DNA from: Bacteroidetes bacterium UBA1947
GTDB taxonomy: Bacteria; Bacteroidota; Bacteroidia; Chitinophagales; Chitinophagaceae
Length of the DNA: 64,000 nt
Assembly: GCA_002336915.1 (NCBI GenBank)
Contig: DDET01000063.1
Coordinates: 5,143 to 69,142 of the forward strand
Direction of reading: 5' to 3'
Below the pieces are notes generated by a model. The model did no database searches. It saw nothing but the letters and a program-made list of their open reading frames with translations, and was not told the origin of the DNA. Positions 17,864-26,244 of the stretch are shown in pieces. Position numbers and translations under genes: made by a program. How positions within the stretch are numbered: position 1 is the stretch's first letter; the number at the start of each line of letters is the position of its first letter.

Positions 17864-18406
17864 TTATGCCTGGGTCCCGAATTTTATTTTATAGTCGTTA
17901 ATGCTGTGCTGTAGTATCTTCTTTGCCAGCCTAGCGCCGAGGAATTCTTCGATCTTAACTACCTTATTCTCCAGCTTCTTGTACTCCTCGAAAAAGTGCC
18001 TCAGCTCCTCAATAAAGTGTGAAGATAATTCACTGATGTCATTTACGTGCGCTACGCTCATGTCATTGGCACAAACGGCTATCAGTTTGTCATCAGCCTC
18101 CCCTTGGTCCAGCATGCGCATTACACCTATTATCTTGGCCTCTACGAGGCAAAGCGGCTGCATCTCTATCTGCGACAGCACCAGTATATCCAGCGGGTCC
18201 TTATCGTCACAATAGGTACGGGGAATAAAGCCATAGTTGGCGGGGTAGTATACCGAAGAGTACAGTACCCTGTCCAGCTTTAACATGCCTGTTTCCTTGT
18301 CCAGCTCATATTTTGCCCTTGAGTTCTTCGGTATCTCTATTACCGCAGTCACCACATCGGGAACATTTTCACCATAACTTACCGAATGCCAGGGGTTAAA
18401 AGCCAT
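17864..18406 (-). CDS. ppa: Soluble inorganic pyrophosphatase (family I)
   Basis: Cytoplasmic enzyme that hydrolyses pyrophosphate to phosphate. With the start at the ATG at 18406 it has 180 residues. The metal-binding signature DDKDPLD includes D68, D70 and D73; other family elements are IPKNSRAKYELDKETG and YYPANYGFIP. The frame is open further upstream to a TTG at 18430, but that would overlap the promoter box at 18428-18435, so I prefer the internal ATG, which also gives the usual N-terminus MAFNPWHSVSYG. It lies upstream of asnS. A membrane pyrophosphatase also occurs at 27-29 kb. Confidence 0.94.
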   Translation of the reverse strand: MAFNPWHSVSYGENVPDVVTAVIEIPKNSRAKYELDKETGMLKLDRVLYSSVYYPANYGFIPRTYCDDKDPLDILVLSQIEMQPLCLVEAKIIGVMRMLDQGEADDKLIAVCANDMSVAHVNDISELSSHFIEELRHFFEEYKKLENKVVKIEEFLGARLAKKILQHSINDYKIKFGTQA

Positions 18407-18427
18407 AATTTTGTCATATTTTGGCTG

Positions 18428-18435
18428 CAAAGGTA
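18428..18435 (-). promoter_or_regulatory. Bacteroidota -7 promoter box for ppa-asnS
   Basis: On the minus strand TACCTTTG matches TAnnTTTG exactly, 22 bases before the ppa ATG at 18406. Its position decides the ppa start against the upstream TTG. Confidence 0.65.
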
Positions 18436-18610
18436 AATGTTAAAAAGGCTTGCCCGGCTCCCTTTTTTAAGAAAATGCAATAATTTGTACGGCCAAGCGT
18501 TATGCAGGTATGATTTTGGTATGGGGAGCATCGTAAACTGCTCAGAAATAAGCAACTATTAACTTTGGAAGATTTTTTTTATGCTCAATTGTTTTTTTGC
18601 AGCGTAAATA

Positions 18611-18618
18611 TATCTTTG
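18611..18618 (+). promoter_or_regulatory. Bacteroidota -7 promoter box for the exbB-exbD-exbD-tonB cluster
   Basis: TATCTTTG is an exact TAnnTTTG match 64 bases before the exbB ATG. A T-rich stretch with TTTG lies further upstream, although its spacing to the box is shorter than the usual -33/-7 distance. Confidence 0.5.
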
Positions 18619-18681
18619 CAGGCACGCTAAATGCATTTTCAGGAATTATAACAACAATCAAACAAAACAAAAAACAGTATT

Positions 18682-19521
18682 ATGGCAGATGTAAAAACAG
18701 CCGCAGCAAAACCATCGGGCAACCAGGCTGGTAAACCAAAGAATGCGAATAATTTCATGGTCAACTTAATAGTGGTTGCATCATGCCTCATAGTAGGATA
18801 CATTGTTTGGAAGTTTGTATTAGGTAGTCCTTCAAACTTTAGTGATGGAGAAACTCGTGAAAAGGCAAAAAATGGTATGGGTACCATGTACCAGGGTGGC
18901 TTTGTTGTGCCTATCCTGATGGCTACATTGCTTACGCTCCTTTGCTTTGTAATTGAGCGTTTTATGACCATCTTCAAAGCAAAAGGCAAAGTGAATTCCG
19001 CTGAATTCGTTCGTAAAGTACAATACCATCTTGCCAACAAGAACATTGATGCTGCCCTGTCTGAGTGCGACAAGCAATCGGGCTCTGTAGGCAACGTTAT
19101 GCGTTCGGGTCTTGTTAAATACCGAGAAATGGTGAATAACAACGAACTGGACACAGACCAGAAGGTGCTGAGCATCCAGAAAGAAATAGAAGAAGCTACC
19201 GCACTGGAACTGCCCATGCTGGAAAAGAACCTGGTGTTCCTTTCTACTATTGCCTCTTGCGCTACGCTGTTGGGCCTGTTCGGTACGGTAATGGGGATGA
19301 TCCGTTCATTTGCCGCCATGGCGCAGGCAGGTGCTCCTGATGCTACTGCCCTTGCAGGTGGTATCTCTGAAGCCTTGATCAATACCGCCCTCGGTATCAG
19401 TACCTCGTTCCTGGCTATCGTAGCGTATAACTTCTTCACTACTATAATTGATGGTATCACTTACGGTATTGACGAAAGCGGCTTTACATTGACACAAAGC
19501 TTCGCTGCTAACTATAAGTAA
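18682..19521 (+). CDS. exbB: MotA/TolQ/ExbB proton channel protein
   Basis: Inner-membrane subunit of 279 residues that with ExbD converts proton motive force into motion of TonB. Spans are visible near residues 30-50 (LIVVASCLIVGYIVWKFVL), 73-98, 190-220 and 232-262. The last two lie in the conserved core (LLGLFGTVMGMIRSF; GGISEALINTALGISTSFLAI). Between spans 2 and 3 is a cytoplasmic helical region. It has one more N-terminal span than enterobacterial ExbB, as is common in this phylum. It is first in a four-gene cluster with two exbD genes and tonB. The stop is followed 105 bases later by exbD. Confidence 0.93.
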   Translation: MADVKTAAAKPSGNQAGKPKNANNFMVNLIVVASCLIVGYIVWKFVLGSPSNFSDGETREKAKNGMGTMYQGGFVVPILMATLLTLLCFVIERFMTIFKAKGKVNSAEFVRKVQYHLANKNIDAALSECDKQSGSVGNVMRSGLVKYREMVNNNELDTDQKVLSIQKEIEEATALELPMLEKNLVFLSTIASCATLLGLFGTVMGMIRSFAAMAQAGAPDATALAGGISEALINTALGISTSFLAIVAYNFFTTIIDGITYGIDESGFTLTQSFAANYK

Positions 19522-19626
19522 TATATCGGCAGGCCCTGCTAAAAGGCCGCCGATGGAAATGTGACATGGTTTGTGGAAAAGAAATGAAATTGAGTCTTAT
19601 TAGTTAAAAGCAGAGAAAAATTTAAA

Positions 19627-20286
19627 ATGCCACACGCAAAATTACCAAGGAAAAGCACCAACATCGACATGACGGCGATGTGTGATGTCGCCTTCCTGCT
19701 GCTGACATTCTTCATGCTGGCTACAAAGTTCAAGCCGGATGAGCCGGTAGTGGTAAAAACACCTTCGTCTATATCAGAGATACCCATCCCTGATGCAGAT
19801 ATCATGCTCATTACAGTTGACCCGAAAGGCCGTGTATTCTTTTCTATAGATAATAAGCTGAAACGTAAAGAACTGATCGAGAATATAGATGAGTACAAGA
19901 AACTGGGGCTTACGGAAAATGAAAAGATTTCCTTTGCCATCGGTTCTTCTATAGGTGTTCCGTTCAACCAGCTTAAGTCTTACCTGGCTGCTTCGCCCGA
20001 AGATCAGCACAAGTATACGGAAGGCGCCGCTGGCATACCTACGGACACAACTGTAGACAGTGAGAATAATGAACTGGCAGCATGGATAAGGAGCGCACGC
20101 AACACCAATCCGAAGCTGAGGATATGTATCAAAGCCGATGGCGATGCATCATACCCCAGCGTAAAGAAGGTGATCAAGACGCTCGAAGGCTGGAAGATAT
20201 TTAAGTTCAACCTTATTACAGGCCTTAAAGCAATACCTACCGGTTCTGCTGCATGGGATCTTGCCAATAAAGGGGCAGCTAAATAA
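19627..20286 (+). CDS. exbD: ExbD/TolR biopolymer transport protein (first copy)
   Basis: Protein of 219 residues. A short cytoplasmic N-terminus leads to the single span IDMTAMCDVAFLLLTFFML with its conserved membrane aspartate (in CDVAF), followed by a periplasmic ExbD domain. In the family this aspartate carries protons through the ExbB/ExbD channel. The periplasmic part is longer than in the second copy and contains a polar insertion near residues 120-160. It lies between exbB and the second exbD (gap 52 bases) and is almost certainly cotranscribed. Confidence 0.92.
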   Translation: MPHAKLPRKSTNIDMTAMCDVAFLLLTFFMLATKFKPDEPVVVKTPSSISEIPIPDADIMLITVDPKGRVFFSIDNKLKRKELIENIDEYKKLGLTENEKISFAIGSSIGVPFNQLKSYLAASPEDQHKYTEGAAGIPTDTTVDSENNELAAWIRSARNTNPKLRICIKADGDASYPSVKKVIKTLEGWKIFKFNLITGLKAIPTGSAAWDLANKGAAK

Positions 20287-20338
20287 GTTTGAATATTGCA
20301 AGACAAAAAATTAGTTTAACTAAAATAAAAGCATTACC

Positions 20339-20923
20339 ATGGCTGAATTGGATACCTCCGGTGGGGGGAAGAAAGCCCCCGGAGTCAAAAAAGGCAAAAA
20401 GCTTTCTACGCGTATTGACCTCACGCCAATGGTGGATTTGGGTTTCCTGTTGATCACATTCTTTATGTATACAACAACCATGTCGAAACCCAAGACCATG
20501 GAAATAAACATGCCCAATACCGAGAAGATAGACCCCAAGGACCAGACGAAGATAAAGGAGAGCACAGCAATGACGATATTACTGAGCAAGAACCACCGCG
20601 TTTATTATTACGAAGGCCTTGCTACCGACCCTGCTGTTCCACCTGACCTGAAGGTGACTACTTTTAAGGCTAAAGACGGCATACGTGATGCCATTATCGC
20701 TAAGAAACTGAAAGTAGCGCAATTACAGCAAAGTGGAGCCCTGGGCCCTAAAGACCCGGCAACTATTTTGATAAAGCCTGATAGCACCAGCACGTACGAA
20801 GACCTTGTGAATATACTGGATGAGATGAGCATTAACGATGTAAGGGTTTATGCCATTGTGGATATCACTGATGTGGACCAGGGCTTTATACAGGCAACAG
20901 AAGCAGCCAACGGAGGAAAATAA
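20339..20923 (+). CDS. exbD: ExbD/TolR biopolymer transport protein (second copy)
   Basis: Protein of 194 residues. The basic, Gly- and Lys-rich cytoplasmic N-terminus ends at LSTRIDLTP, followed by the span MVDLGFLLITFFMYTTTM with the conserved aspartate in MVDLGF, then a periplasmic domain ending near VYAIVDITDVDQ. It differs clearly from the first copy, so the two probably form a mixed ExbD pair. It is followed by tonB after 63 bases. Confidence 0.92.
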   Translation: MAELDTSGGGKKAPGVKKGKKLSTRIDLTPMVDLGFLLITFFMYTTTMSKPKTMEINMPNTEKIDPKDQTKIKESTAMTILLSKNHRVYYYEGLATDPAVPPDLKVTTFKAKDGIRDAIIAKKLKVAQLQQSGALGPKDPATILIKPDSTSTYEDLVNILDEMSINDVRVYAIVDITDVDQGFIQATEAANGGK

Positions 20924-20986
20924 CACATAGATGTGTGGAATTTTGCCCTGAATGCATCTTTAAACTATTAAAAAGGGATATTTAAA

Positions 20987-21796
20987 ATGGATATCAATAA
21001 AATACTCAATAGCGACTACCTCGACATACTGTTCGAGGGCCGTAATAAAACCTACGGGGGCTATGAGTTGCGCAAAAAATACCCGCAGCGCATGCGTAAT
21101 GCTGCTATTACGGGTATCAGCGTGATAGCCCTCATTGTGGCAGGCCCTGCTATTGCAAGTCTTTTGAGCTCGAAGGATGATAAAAAGCCAATAGCGATGA
21201 TGAAGCAGGTGACACTTGCGGAACCACCGCCTATCGATCCGAAGAAGCCGCCGCCGCCGCCACCTCCGGCCGAACCACCACCACCGGTAAAACCGACGGT
21301 GAAGTTTACGCCGCCCGTGATCAAAAAGGATGAAGAGGTGAAGGAAGATGAAAAGCCACCGGATGTAAAGGAATTGAAAGAGGCATCGGCGGGTGTGAAG
21401 ACGGAAGCAGGTGATGTGAATGGTATTGACCCCGGTATAGTTGATAAACCCGGTAATGGTACGGGTGTGGTAGAAGCACCGCCTCCACCGCAGATATACA
21501 CTTACGTGGAGCAAATGCCTGAGCCATCAGTAGATGTATCAGCCTTCCTGGCTAAGAATATCAGGTATCCGGAACAGGCTAAAGAAAACAATATAGAAGG
21601 GCGTGTTACCCTGAAGTTTGTAGTAGGCGAAGACGGAAGCGTATCGGATATATCTGTAGTACGCGGTATAGGCGGTGGATGCGATGAAGAAGCAAAACGT
21701 GTGGTAGCATCTATGCCTAAGTGGAAGCCCGGCAAACAGAATGGCCGTGCCGTAAAGGTATACTACACATTGCCGATAGTATTTAAGTTACAATAA
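20987..21796 (+). CDS. tonB: TonB energy transducer
   Basis: Protein of 269 residues that links the ExbB/ExbD motor to TonB-dependent outer-membrane receptors. It has a cytoplasmic N-terminus of about 38 residues, one span near residues 39-61 (IALIVAGPAIASLL), and a periplasm-spanning Pro/Lys/Glu-rich linker at about residues 75-135 with a long PPPPP run. The C-terminal TonB domain at about residues 185-269 contains IRYPEQAKENNIEGRVTLKF and ends YYTLPIVFKLQ. The N-terminal segment GRNKTYGGYELRKKYPQR is typical for Bacteroidota TonB. It is the last gene of the cluster, closed by a terminator. The receptor at 49.5 kb is a plausible client. Confidence 0.95.
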   Translation: MDINKILNSDYLDILFEGRNKTYGGYELRKKYPQRMRNAAITGISVIALIVAGPAIASLLSSKDDKKPIAMMKQVTLAEPPPIDPKKPPPPPPPAEPPPPVKPTVKFTPPVIKKDEEVKEDEKPPDVKELKEASAGVKTEAGDVNGIDPGIVDKPGNGTGVVEAPPPPQIYTYVEQMPEPSVDVSAFLAKNIRYPEQAKENNIEGRVTLKFVVGEDGSVSDISVVRGIGGGCDEEAKRVVASMPKWKPGKQNGRAVKVYYTLPIVFKLQ

Positions 21797-21813
21797 GACA
21801 CTTTTATCTATAG

Positions 21814-21845
21814 AAAGGCTATCCCCGGAAAGGATAGCCTTTTTG
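21814..21845 (+). terminator. Intrinsic terminator after tonB
   Basis: Perfect 11-base stem AAAGGCTATCC / GGATAGCCTTT with a seven-base loop, ending in five T. Confidence 0.9.
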
Positions 21846-21898
21846 ATTTTAAGTATAAATTAAGAAGGTGTTTGCATGTAATGTCAATCAATAGATGT

Positions 21899-21906
21899 TA
21901 TTTTTG
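21899..21906 (+). promoter_or_regulatory. Bacteroidota -7 promoter box before the OmpH-like gene
   Basis: TATTTTTG matches TAnnTTTG exactly. It lies 53 bases before the ATG at 21960, and a TTTG at 21871-21874 is a possible -33 element with slightly long spacing. Confidence 0.5.
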
Positions 21907-21959
21907 TTGGCTGACAAAGCCGTGTTAATTTTCCATCATCAACCAGACAAAATATTTAA

Positions 21960-22580
21960 ATGAAAAATACTGCAACTTTCATGCTCGCTGCTGCTTTTAT
22001 CGGGGCTACTGTATTTTCGGCGTGCCACTCAGATAAAAAAACTGACACCAGTACAACTACCGCCAGTTCAACAAGCCCGCTGGTAAATGGCACAGGCCGT
22101 ATAGCCTATGTGGATATTGATACCCTGGAAGCTAATTATACTTACCTGAAAAATAAAAAAGACCAGTTCAAAAAACGCCAGCAGGATGTAGATGCCGAGT
22201 TGCAGCGCTCAGCACAGCAGTTGCAGAATGATGCAGCAGCCTTCCAGAAAAAATACCAGGAAGGGAAAATGACCCAGAGCGAAGGTGAGGCTGCCCAGAA
22301 GCGCCTTGCGCAAATGCAGCAAAGCCTGGAAACCCGCAAGCAAGTGCTAACGGAGCAACTACTCAAAGAGCAGGACGATTTTAATAAAGACCTGCAGCGC
22401 AGGCTGGACAAATTCCTGGAAGAATATAATAAAGACAAGCATTACGATTACATACTCTCTTACTCGCAGGGTGGTTCTATCCTGTTTGCCAATAAAGAAC
22501 TGAACATTACCCCTGACGTGATCAAGGGCATGAATGAACTTCCCGTGGAGAATAGTGATACTACAAAGAAAAATAAATAG
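21960..22580 (+). CDS. OmpH/Skp-family periplasmic chaperone-like lipoprotein
   Basis: Protein of 206 residues with a lipoprotein signal ending in the lipobox FSAC (Cys22), a Ser/Thr-rich linker, then the OmpH fold: the first strand GRIAYVDIDTLEANYTYL, a long charged coiled coil at about residues 60-145 (Q-, K-, E-rich) and the returning segment YDYILSYSQGGSILFANKELNIT. Skp/OmpH proteins hold unfolded outer-membrane proteins in the periplasm. The lipid anchor is a variation on the usual soluble form. The permease start follows after 23 bases, so cotranscription is possible although the functions differ. Confidence 0.88.
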   Translation: MKNTATFMLAAAFIGATVFSACHSDKKTDTSTTTASSTSPLVNGTGRIAYVDIDTLEANYTYLKNKKDQFKKRQQDVDAELQRSAQQLQNDAAAFQKKYQEGKMTQSEGEAAQKRLAQMQQSLETRKQVLTEQLLKEQDDFNKDLQRRLDKFLEEYNKDKHYDYILSYSQGGSILFANKELNITPDVIKGMNELPVENSDTTKKNK

Positions 22581-22603
22581 TATTTTTCCGGTAAATCACT
22601 CTG

Positions 22604-24031
22604 TTGGAAAACACATCTTCTTTTAAACGGTCACTTACTTTGCTCGATGGTACCCTCATGGTCATAGGTTCTATGATCGGTTCGGGTATATTCATCGTAA
22701 GTTCAGATATCTCAAGGAATGTAGGCAGCGCAGGCTGGCTTATAGTAGTATGGCTTCTGTCGGGCTTTATTACTTTGTCTGCGGCCCTGAGCTATGGTGA
22801 GCTGAGTGGTATGTACCCACATGCAGGCGGGCAATATGTATACCTGCGCGAGGCCTTTGGCAAGATGTATGGTTTTCTTTATGGCTGGGCTTTTTTCGCT
22901 GTGATTCAGACAGGTACAATTGCGGCTGTAGGTGTGGCCTTTGCGAAATTCACAGGTTATCTTGTTCCAGCCCTGGGGGAAGATAATATACTGATGGGGG
23001 TGAAAGATGGTTTTCACATTACTGCCGCCCAGCTATTGGGCATAGGCATCATAGTGCTGCTTACCTTCTTAAATACCCTCGGCGTTAAGAGCGGCAAGTG
23101 GATACAATTCTTCTTCACTTTCGCCAAGATAGCGGCTATGGGTGCGCTGGTGATATTCGGTTTCATAGCAATAAAAGACAGCAGTATATGGCAGGGCAAC
23201 TGGGATATAGCCTGGATGGCCAAAAAGATAACAGCCAGCACCAACCTGATAACACATGAAGGGCTTTCCGGCGGCACCCTGGTTATTGCCATTTGCGTCT
23301 CTATGGTGGGCGCGCTTTTCTCCAGCGATGCCTGGAATAATGTAACTTTTATTGCGGGCGAGATAAAGAGGCCCGAACGTAATATTGGCCTCAGCTTGTT
23401 CATAGGTACGCTGGTGGTAACCGTACTTTATGTATCCATGAACCTGATGTACCTGAACGTACTGACGCTGACAGAAATTGCCAATGCACCATCGGACAGG
23501 GTAGCGCTTGCCGCAGCAATAAAGATATTCGGCAGCCTCGGTACTACGATCATTGCTTTAATGATCATGGTATCGACCTTCGGTTGCAATAATGGTTTGA
23601 TCCTCTCGGGTGCACGTGTATATTATACCATGGCCAACGATGGCCTATTCCTGCCTGCCGCTAAAAGACTGAATGGCAAAGGTGTACCGGCTGTGGCATT
23701 ATGGATGCAGTGCATCTGGGCATCTGTATTGTGCCTGAGCGGCAAGTACGGGGACCTGCTGGACTTCATCATCTTTACAGTACTGCTTTTTTATATCCTC
23801 ACTATCGCCGGTATTTTTAAACTGCGCAAAACACAGCCCAACCTGCCACGTCCCTACAAGGCTTTCGGCTACCCTGTAATACCAATATTATACATTTTAC
23901 TGGCTTCGTTTATCTGCGTGGTCTTACTGATGTACAAGCCCACCTATACCTGGCCGGGCTTAATTATCGTTCTTATAGGTATACCTATTTATTACGCGCT
24001 GCAAAAGAAAGGGAATACAAGTAATGGATAA
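22604..24031 (+). CDS. APC-family amino acid permease
   Basis: Inner-membrane transporter of 475 residues with about 12 spans. The N-terminal motif SMIGSGIFIVSSDISRNVGS covers the unwound first helix that binds substrate in the amino acid-polyamine-organocation superfamily. Also typical are GELSGMYPHAGGQYVYLREAFG and ALFSSDAWNNVTFIAGEIKRPERN. The best start is a TTG at 22604, since the next Met (residue 19) would remove part of the first helix. The substrate cannot be read from the sequence; the protein resembles LAT/serine-threonine exchanger-like members. The last eight bases overlap the start of the next gene, which suggests translational coupling. Confidence 0.9.
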   Translation: MENTSSFKRSLTLLDGTLMVIGSMIGSGIFIVSSDISRNVGSAGWLIVVWLLSGFITLSAALSYGELSGMYPHAGGQYVYLREAFGKMYGFLYGWAFFAVIQTGTIAAVGVAFAKFTGYLVPALGEDNILMGVKDGFHITAAQLLGIGIIVLLTFLNTLGVKSGKWIQFFFTFAKIAAMGALVIFGFIAIKDSSIWQGNWDIAWMAKKITASTNLITHEGLSGGTLVIAICVSMVGALFSSDAWNNVTFIAGEIKRPERNIGLSLFIGTLVVTVLYVSMNLMYLNVLTLTEIANAPSDRVALAAAIKIFGSLGTTIIALMIMVSTFGCNNGLILSGARVYYTMANDGLFLPAAKRLNGKGVPAVALWMQCIWASVLCLSGKYGDLLDFIIFTVLLFYILTIAGIFKLRKTQPNLPRPYKAFGYPVIPILYILLASFICVVLLMYKPTYTWPGLIIVLIGIPIYYALQKKGNTSNG

Positions 24032-25019
24032 AACAGAACTGGCAAGCTTATTTGATAGATTGGGGCAACTGCATGTAGTGGTTGTGGGCGATGTAATGCT
24101 GGATAACTATTGGTGGGGCGAGGTGGAACGCATATCGCCTGAGGCACCTGTGCCTGTAGTGGCGGTGAAACGCCGCGAAAGCAGGCTGGGGGGAGCGGCT
24201 AACGTAGCCTTGAATTGCCGTTCATTGGGCGCTAAGGTGTCACTGGCGGGTATTATAGGTGATGATGCTGAAGGTAAAACTCTTTTAAAGCTGGCGCAAG
24301 ATGCCGGCATAGGTACCGACCTATTGATGCCCAGCCAGAAAAGAGCTACCACTACCAAAACGCGCGTGATAAGCCGTAACCAGCAAATGATGCGGCTGGA
24401 TGATGAGGTAAGCGATGATTTATACACGGAAGAAGAACATCCCTTTATAGATATAGTGCTGCGCTACCTGCAGCGTGAGAAGCCTGATGTGCTCATATTT
24501 GAAGACTACAACAAAGGCGTACTGAAGGAGAATGTAATACAGCGCATCATAGCACATTGCACCGAGATAGGCATTGTCACCGCTGTTGATCCAAAAATGA
24601 AGAACTTTCTTTGCTATAAAAATGTGAGCATCTTCAAGCCTAATCTTAAAGAAGTGCGCGAAGGCTTGCATATACTATTGCAAGACATAACGGAAGGGGA
24701 ACTGGACAAAGTACATCGCAAACTGCAGGAATCGTTACAGCATCAAATAAGCTTCATTACCCTTTCAGAACACGGCGTTTATTATAATGATGGCACCTCC
24801 TCAGCTATCATCCCGTCACATGTCAGGAACATATCCGACGTATCGGGCGCGGGTGATACCGTGATAGCCACAGCGGCAATGGTGTATGCTGCGACAAAAG
24901 ATGCCAACCTGATGGCCGAGATATCCAACCTGGCAGGTGGCCTGGTATGCGAAGAAGTAGGGGTAGCACCTATAAACAAAGAGCGCCTGTATAGTGAGTG
25001 CGCAATGTTGCTGTCCTAA
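24024..25019 (+). CDS. rfaE1: D-glycero-beta-D-manno-heptose-7-phosphate kinase (RfaE1/HldA-type)
   Basis: PfkB-family kinase of 331 residues that phosphorylates heptose 7-phosphate at C1 on the ADP-heptose pathway to lipopolysaccharide core. Features are VVVGDVMLDNYWWGEVERISPEAP (split here: VGDVMLDNYWWGEV then ERISPEAPVPV), GGAANVALNCRSLGAKV, VDPKMKNFLCYKNVSIFKPN and the ATP/catalytic motif DVSGAGDTVIAT. The C-terminal nucleotidyltransferase domain of bifunctional HldE is absent, so a separate rfaE2 gene is expected elsewhere. It overlaps the permease by eight bases (ATGGATAA). Confidence 0.92.
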   Translation: MDKTELASLFDRLGQLHVVVVGDVMLDNYWWGEVERISPEAPVPVVAVKRRESRLGGAANVALNCRSLGAKVSLAGIIGDDAEGKTLLKLAQDAGIGTDLLMPSQKRATTTKTRVISRNQQMMRLDDEVSDDLYTEEEHPFIDIVLRYLQREKPDVLIFEDYNKGVLKENVIQRIIAHCTEIGIVTAVDPKMKNFLCYKNVSIFKPNLKEVREGLHILLQDITEGELDKVHRKLQESLQHQISFITLSEHGVYYNDGTSSAIIPSHVRNISDVSGAGDTVIATAAMVYAATKDANLMAEISNLAGGLVCEEVGVAPINKERLYSECAMLLS

Positions 25020-25036
25020 AAGGCCCTTGTTTTCTT

Positions 25037-25044
25037 TACCTTTG
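25037..25044 (+). promoter_or_regulatory. Bacteroidota -7 promoter box for the YdeI-like gene
   Basis: TACCTTTG matches TAnnTTTG, 20 bases before the ATG at 25065. It supports that ATG over the in-frame TTG at 25059. Confidence 0.6.
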
Positions 25045-25064
25045 CACTGTTCAATAATTTGAGG

Positions 25065-25718
25065 ATGGAACTCCTGAAGAAGCTCCGGGTAAAAGAAGAA
25101 GTGCCCGTTCATGTCATCAATGCCCCTGCAGAATGTTTGTCGTTATTTGAGGGCTTGCGGGTCAAAACCTCACTGCCCGGCAAGATACCCGCATCGCAGC
25201 TTATCCTTTTTGCTGAAAGCAGCCAGGTACTCAATAGCTACATCTACAAACTTAAAGGCAAGTTGGCGGAAGATGTGCTGTTCTGGGTGGCGTATCCCCA
25301 GCAGAGTGGCAGTATACAATCGGACCTTATTCGTAATAAAGGCTGGGAGGAAATGTTTAAACTGTATGACGGGGTTTCGTCGGTATCGATAAACGATGAC
25401 TGGACCGGCATGCGCTTTAAGCACAGAAGAAAAAGCAATACGGGCTGGGTGCCAATGGAAGAACGGAAAAAAGAGGGGATAGATTATGTGGCCCGCACGG
25501 TGGTATTACCTGCCGATGCACTGAAGGCCATGAAACCGTATAAGGGCCTGGATGATTTCTTTTATACGCTTGCCTTCACCCACAAGAAGGAATATGTAGA
25601 GAGTATAGTAGATGCTAAAAAGCCCGAAACAAGACAACGCAGAATAGAAAAGATGCTGGAAATGGTATTGAAACTAAAAACAGAAAAAGAGATAAAGCAA
25701 AAGAAGGCGAAGTCATGA
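25065..25718 (+). CDS. YdeI/OmpD-associated (OmdA) family protein
   Basis: Protein of 217 residues starting MELLKKLRVKEE. The N-terminal half resembles small Bacteroidota domains found before OmdA. The C-terminal part has the family pattern ADALKAMKPYKGLDDFFYTL, then FTHKKEYVESIVDAKKPETR, and a lysine-rich tail. Members are linked to stress and bacteriocin tolerance, but the biochemical role is not known. I chose the ATG at 25065 because a promoter box ends 20 bases before it; a TTG two codons earlier is possible. The stop overlaps the next start as ATGA. Confidence 0.75.
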   Translation: MELLKKLRVKEEVPVHVINAPAECLSLFEGLRVKTSLPGKIPASQLILFAESSQVLNSYIYKLKGKLAEDVLFWVAYPQQSGSIQSDLIRNKGWEEMFKLYDGVSSVSINDDWTGMRFKHRRKSNTGWVPMEERKKEGIDYVARTVVLPADALKAMKPYKGLDDFFYTLAFTHKKEYVESIVDAKKPETRQRRIEKMLEMVLKLKTEKEIKQKKAKS

Positions 25719-26197
25719 GTTATAAAGAGACACCAACAGGCTCGGTACTGAAATTTATTAAAGAGCATTTTGAAGGAAAGCTGGTCACGGAATCACGTTC
25801 ACCAGCCGGCAACTGGCTGCAGTTTACCCTGGAGCAGATAGAAAAGGGCAGTGTGACCATATCGCTGGAGATACGCAAGGAAATGACCAATCCCTATGGG
25901 AACATACATGGCGGCATTATGGCATTAATAATGGATGAGGTAATAGGCTGGGCAGTAGTAAGCCTTGATATGGGAACCGGCTACACATCGCTGAACCTGA
26001 ATGTAGACTTCCTGTATGCCATAAAACTAGGCGACAGGCTAAGGGCAAAGTCGAAGGTTATCCGTGCAGGAAAGAAGATCATACACGTAGAATGCACAGT
26101 GGAAGATATGGAGGGCACGCTATTGGGCAAGGCCAGCAGCAACCTGATAGTTACCAGTATGAGGCCTGCTGACGGAGATTTCCCGGTCGCCAGCTAG
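25715..26197 (+). CDS. PaaI-family hotdog thioesterase
   Basis: Protein of 160 residues with a single hotdog domain. The active-site region NPYGNIHGGIMALIMDEVIG at about residues 59-78 has the HGG motif and the following acidic residue typical of PaaI-like acyl-CoA thioesterases. SLNLNVDFLYAIKLGDRLRA is the next conserved strand pair. The start overlaps the upstream stop (ATGA), so translation is probably coupled to the YdeI-like gene. The substrate is unknown. Confidence 0.85.
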   Translation: MSYKETPTGSVLKFIKEHFEGKLVTESRSPAGNWLQFTLEQIEKGSVTISLEIRKEMTNPYGNIHGGIMALIMDEVIGWAVVSLDMGTGYTSLNLNVDFLYAIKLGDRLRAKSKVIRAGKKIIHVECTVEDMEGTLLGKASSNLIVTSMRPADGDFPVAS

Positions 26198-26227
26198 CTC
26201 TAATTTCATTTTTGCCCCCCGAAACCT

Positions 26228-26235
26228 TATTTTTG
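26228..26235 (+). promoter_or_regulatory. Bacteroidota -7 promoter box for the glycosyltransferase
   Basis: TATTTTTG matches TAnnTTTG exactly and lies nine bases before the ATG at 26245. It fixes the start at that ATG rather than at the TTG at 26212. Confidence 0.6.
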
Positions 26236-26244
26236 CGGCGATAT

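Noticed and set aside
18406..18430. Longer ppa starting at TTG 18430
   Set aside because: That start would lie on the TAnnTTTG box; the ATG at 18406 gives the family-typical N-terminus.
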